Below, in pieces: positions 6,259-6,383 of a stretch of 6,383 nucleotides of DNA (its first letter is position 1; each line of letters opens with the position of its first letter). Below the pieces are notes generated by a model. It saw only the letters and a program-made list of their open reading frames with translations. It was not told the origin of the DNA and made no database searches. Source of the DNA: 1-14-2-50-31-20 sp965370315 (GTDB lineage: Bacteria; Bacteroidota; Ignavibacteria; Ignavibacteriales; Melioribacteraceae). Position numbers and translations under genes: made by a program. The DNA lies in the NCBI GenBank assembly GCA_965370315.1, contig CBDUTO010000187.1, forward strand, positions 1 through 6,383, in the 5' to 3' direction.

Positions 6259-6383
6259 GTTAGCTTAACTTTTATAATTCATTTTTATTTAGTCATAATT
6301 TTCTATCTGCCTATGCTTTATTTTACCTTTGCCCTCACTTCTTCACAGAATTACTCTAATCTGATTTGGATTTGTTTTTCAAG
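6259..6383. other. Pyrimidine-rich right end without a supported gene
   Basis: A small hairpin (AGTTA 6258-6262, TAACT 6266-6270, loop GCT) followed by a T-rich stretch overlaps the TGA of the small ORF and could be a weak terminator. The frame of the small ORF stays open to the window edge (41 codons), but the encoded sequence is low-complexity and hydrophobic, as expected from pyrimidine-rich noncoding DNA. On the minus strand a frame enters from the edge and ends at TAA 6353-6351 after ten codons (LEKQIQIRLE). It could be the 3' end of a gene beyond the window but is too short to call. Confidence 0.35.

Noticed and set aside
6256..6383. Selenocysteine readthrough of the TGA ending the small ORF
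   Set aside because: The only nearby stem (6258-6270) starts within the TGA itself and has a 3-nt loop, unlike a bacterial SECIS, and the downstream frame is low-complexity. Kept only as something to check.
6259..6383. Membrane peptide encoded by the 41-codon open frame at the right end
   Set aside because: No start codon context or family motif; the open frame follows from pyrimidine-rich composition, which lacks the purines needed for stop codons.

Overview
The window looks like ordinary bacterial chromosome with low GC and sparse intergenic DNA. No rRNA, tRNA, CRISPR array, insertion sequence or phage gene was found by eye. The gene set is a tryptophan synthase beta chain, an NFACT/RqcH-type protein, a stand-alone homocysteine S-methyltransferase, IspE, and a cation diffusion facilitator with a Cys-rich tail. 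Together with a TTG-rich 8-nt intergenic repeat, this reminds me of the Bacteroidota/Chlorobiota/Ignavibacteriota group. That placement is from memory of similar genomes and is only moderately secure. All four complete genes end in TAA or TAG, and Trp is encoded by TGG, so the standard bacterial code fits.

Layout. Positions 1-1160 (minus strand) hold trpB, which opens at 1160 behind a good Shine-Dalgarno site and runs toward the left edge. It hits an in-frame TAA at 33-35, yet the same frame continues beyond that stop with the conserved C-terminal TrpB motif (ILVNLSGRCD) until the window ends. The gene therefore appears broken by a single nonsense codon just before its last cofactor-contact motif, or carries a sequence error. 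Positions 1161-1581 are an AT-rich divergent intergenic region. From 1582 to 5983 four plus-strand genes follow closely: the NFACT protein, a 63-nt gap with an 8-nt repeat and a strong hairpin, the homocysteine methyltransferase, ispE (TTG start, overlapping the previous gene by 14 nt), and the CDF transporter (ATG directly after the ispE stop). The last three are almost certainly one transcript. After 5983 there is a short AT-rich gap, a probable 54-codon zinc-ribbon-like ORF at 6094-6258 that is too short for routine ORF calling, and a pyrimidine-rich stretch with no supported gene.

How the genes fit together. The four main plus-strand genes are housekeeping functions without an obvious shared pathway: ribosome-associated quality control, methionine synthesis/salvage, MEP isoprenoid synthesis and divalent metal efflux. 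Zinc is a weak common thread, linking the Cys-ligated methyltransferase, the CDF transporter and the small Cys-containing ORF. I did not find a convincing new multi-gene system. The observations most worth checking are the two stop codons that fall at conserved positions (TrpB and the zinc-ribbon ORF), the Cys-rich tail and altered metal site of the CDF protein, and the intergenic repeat/hairpin at 3217-3264.
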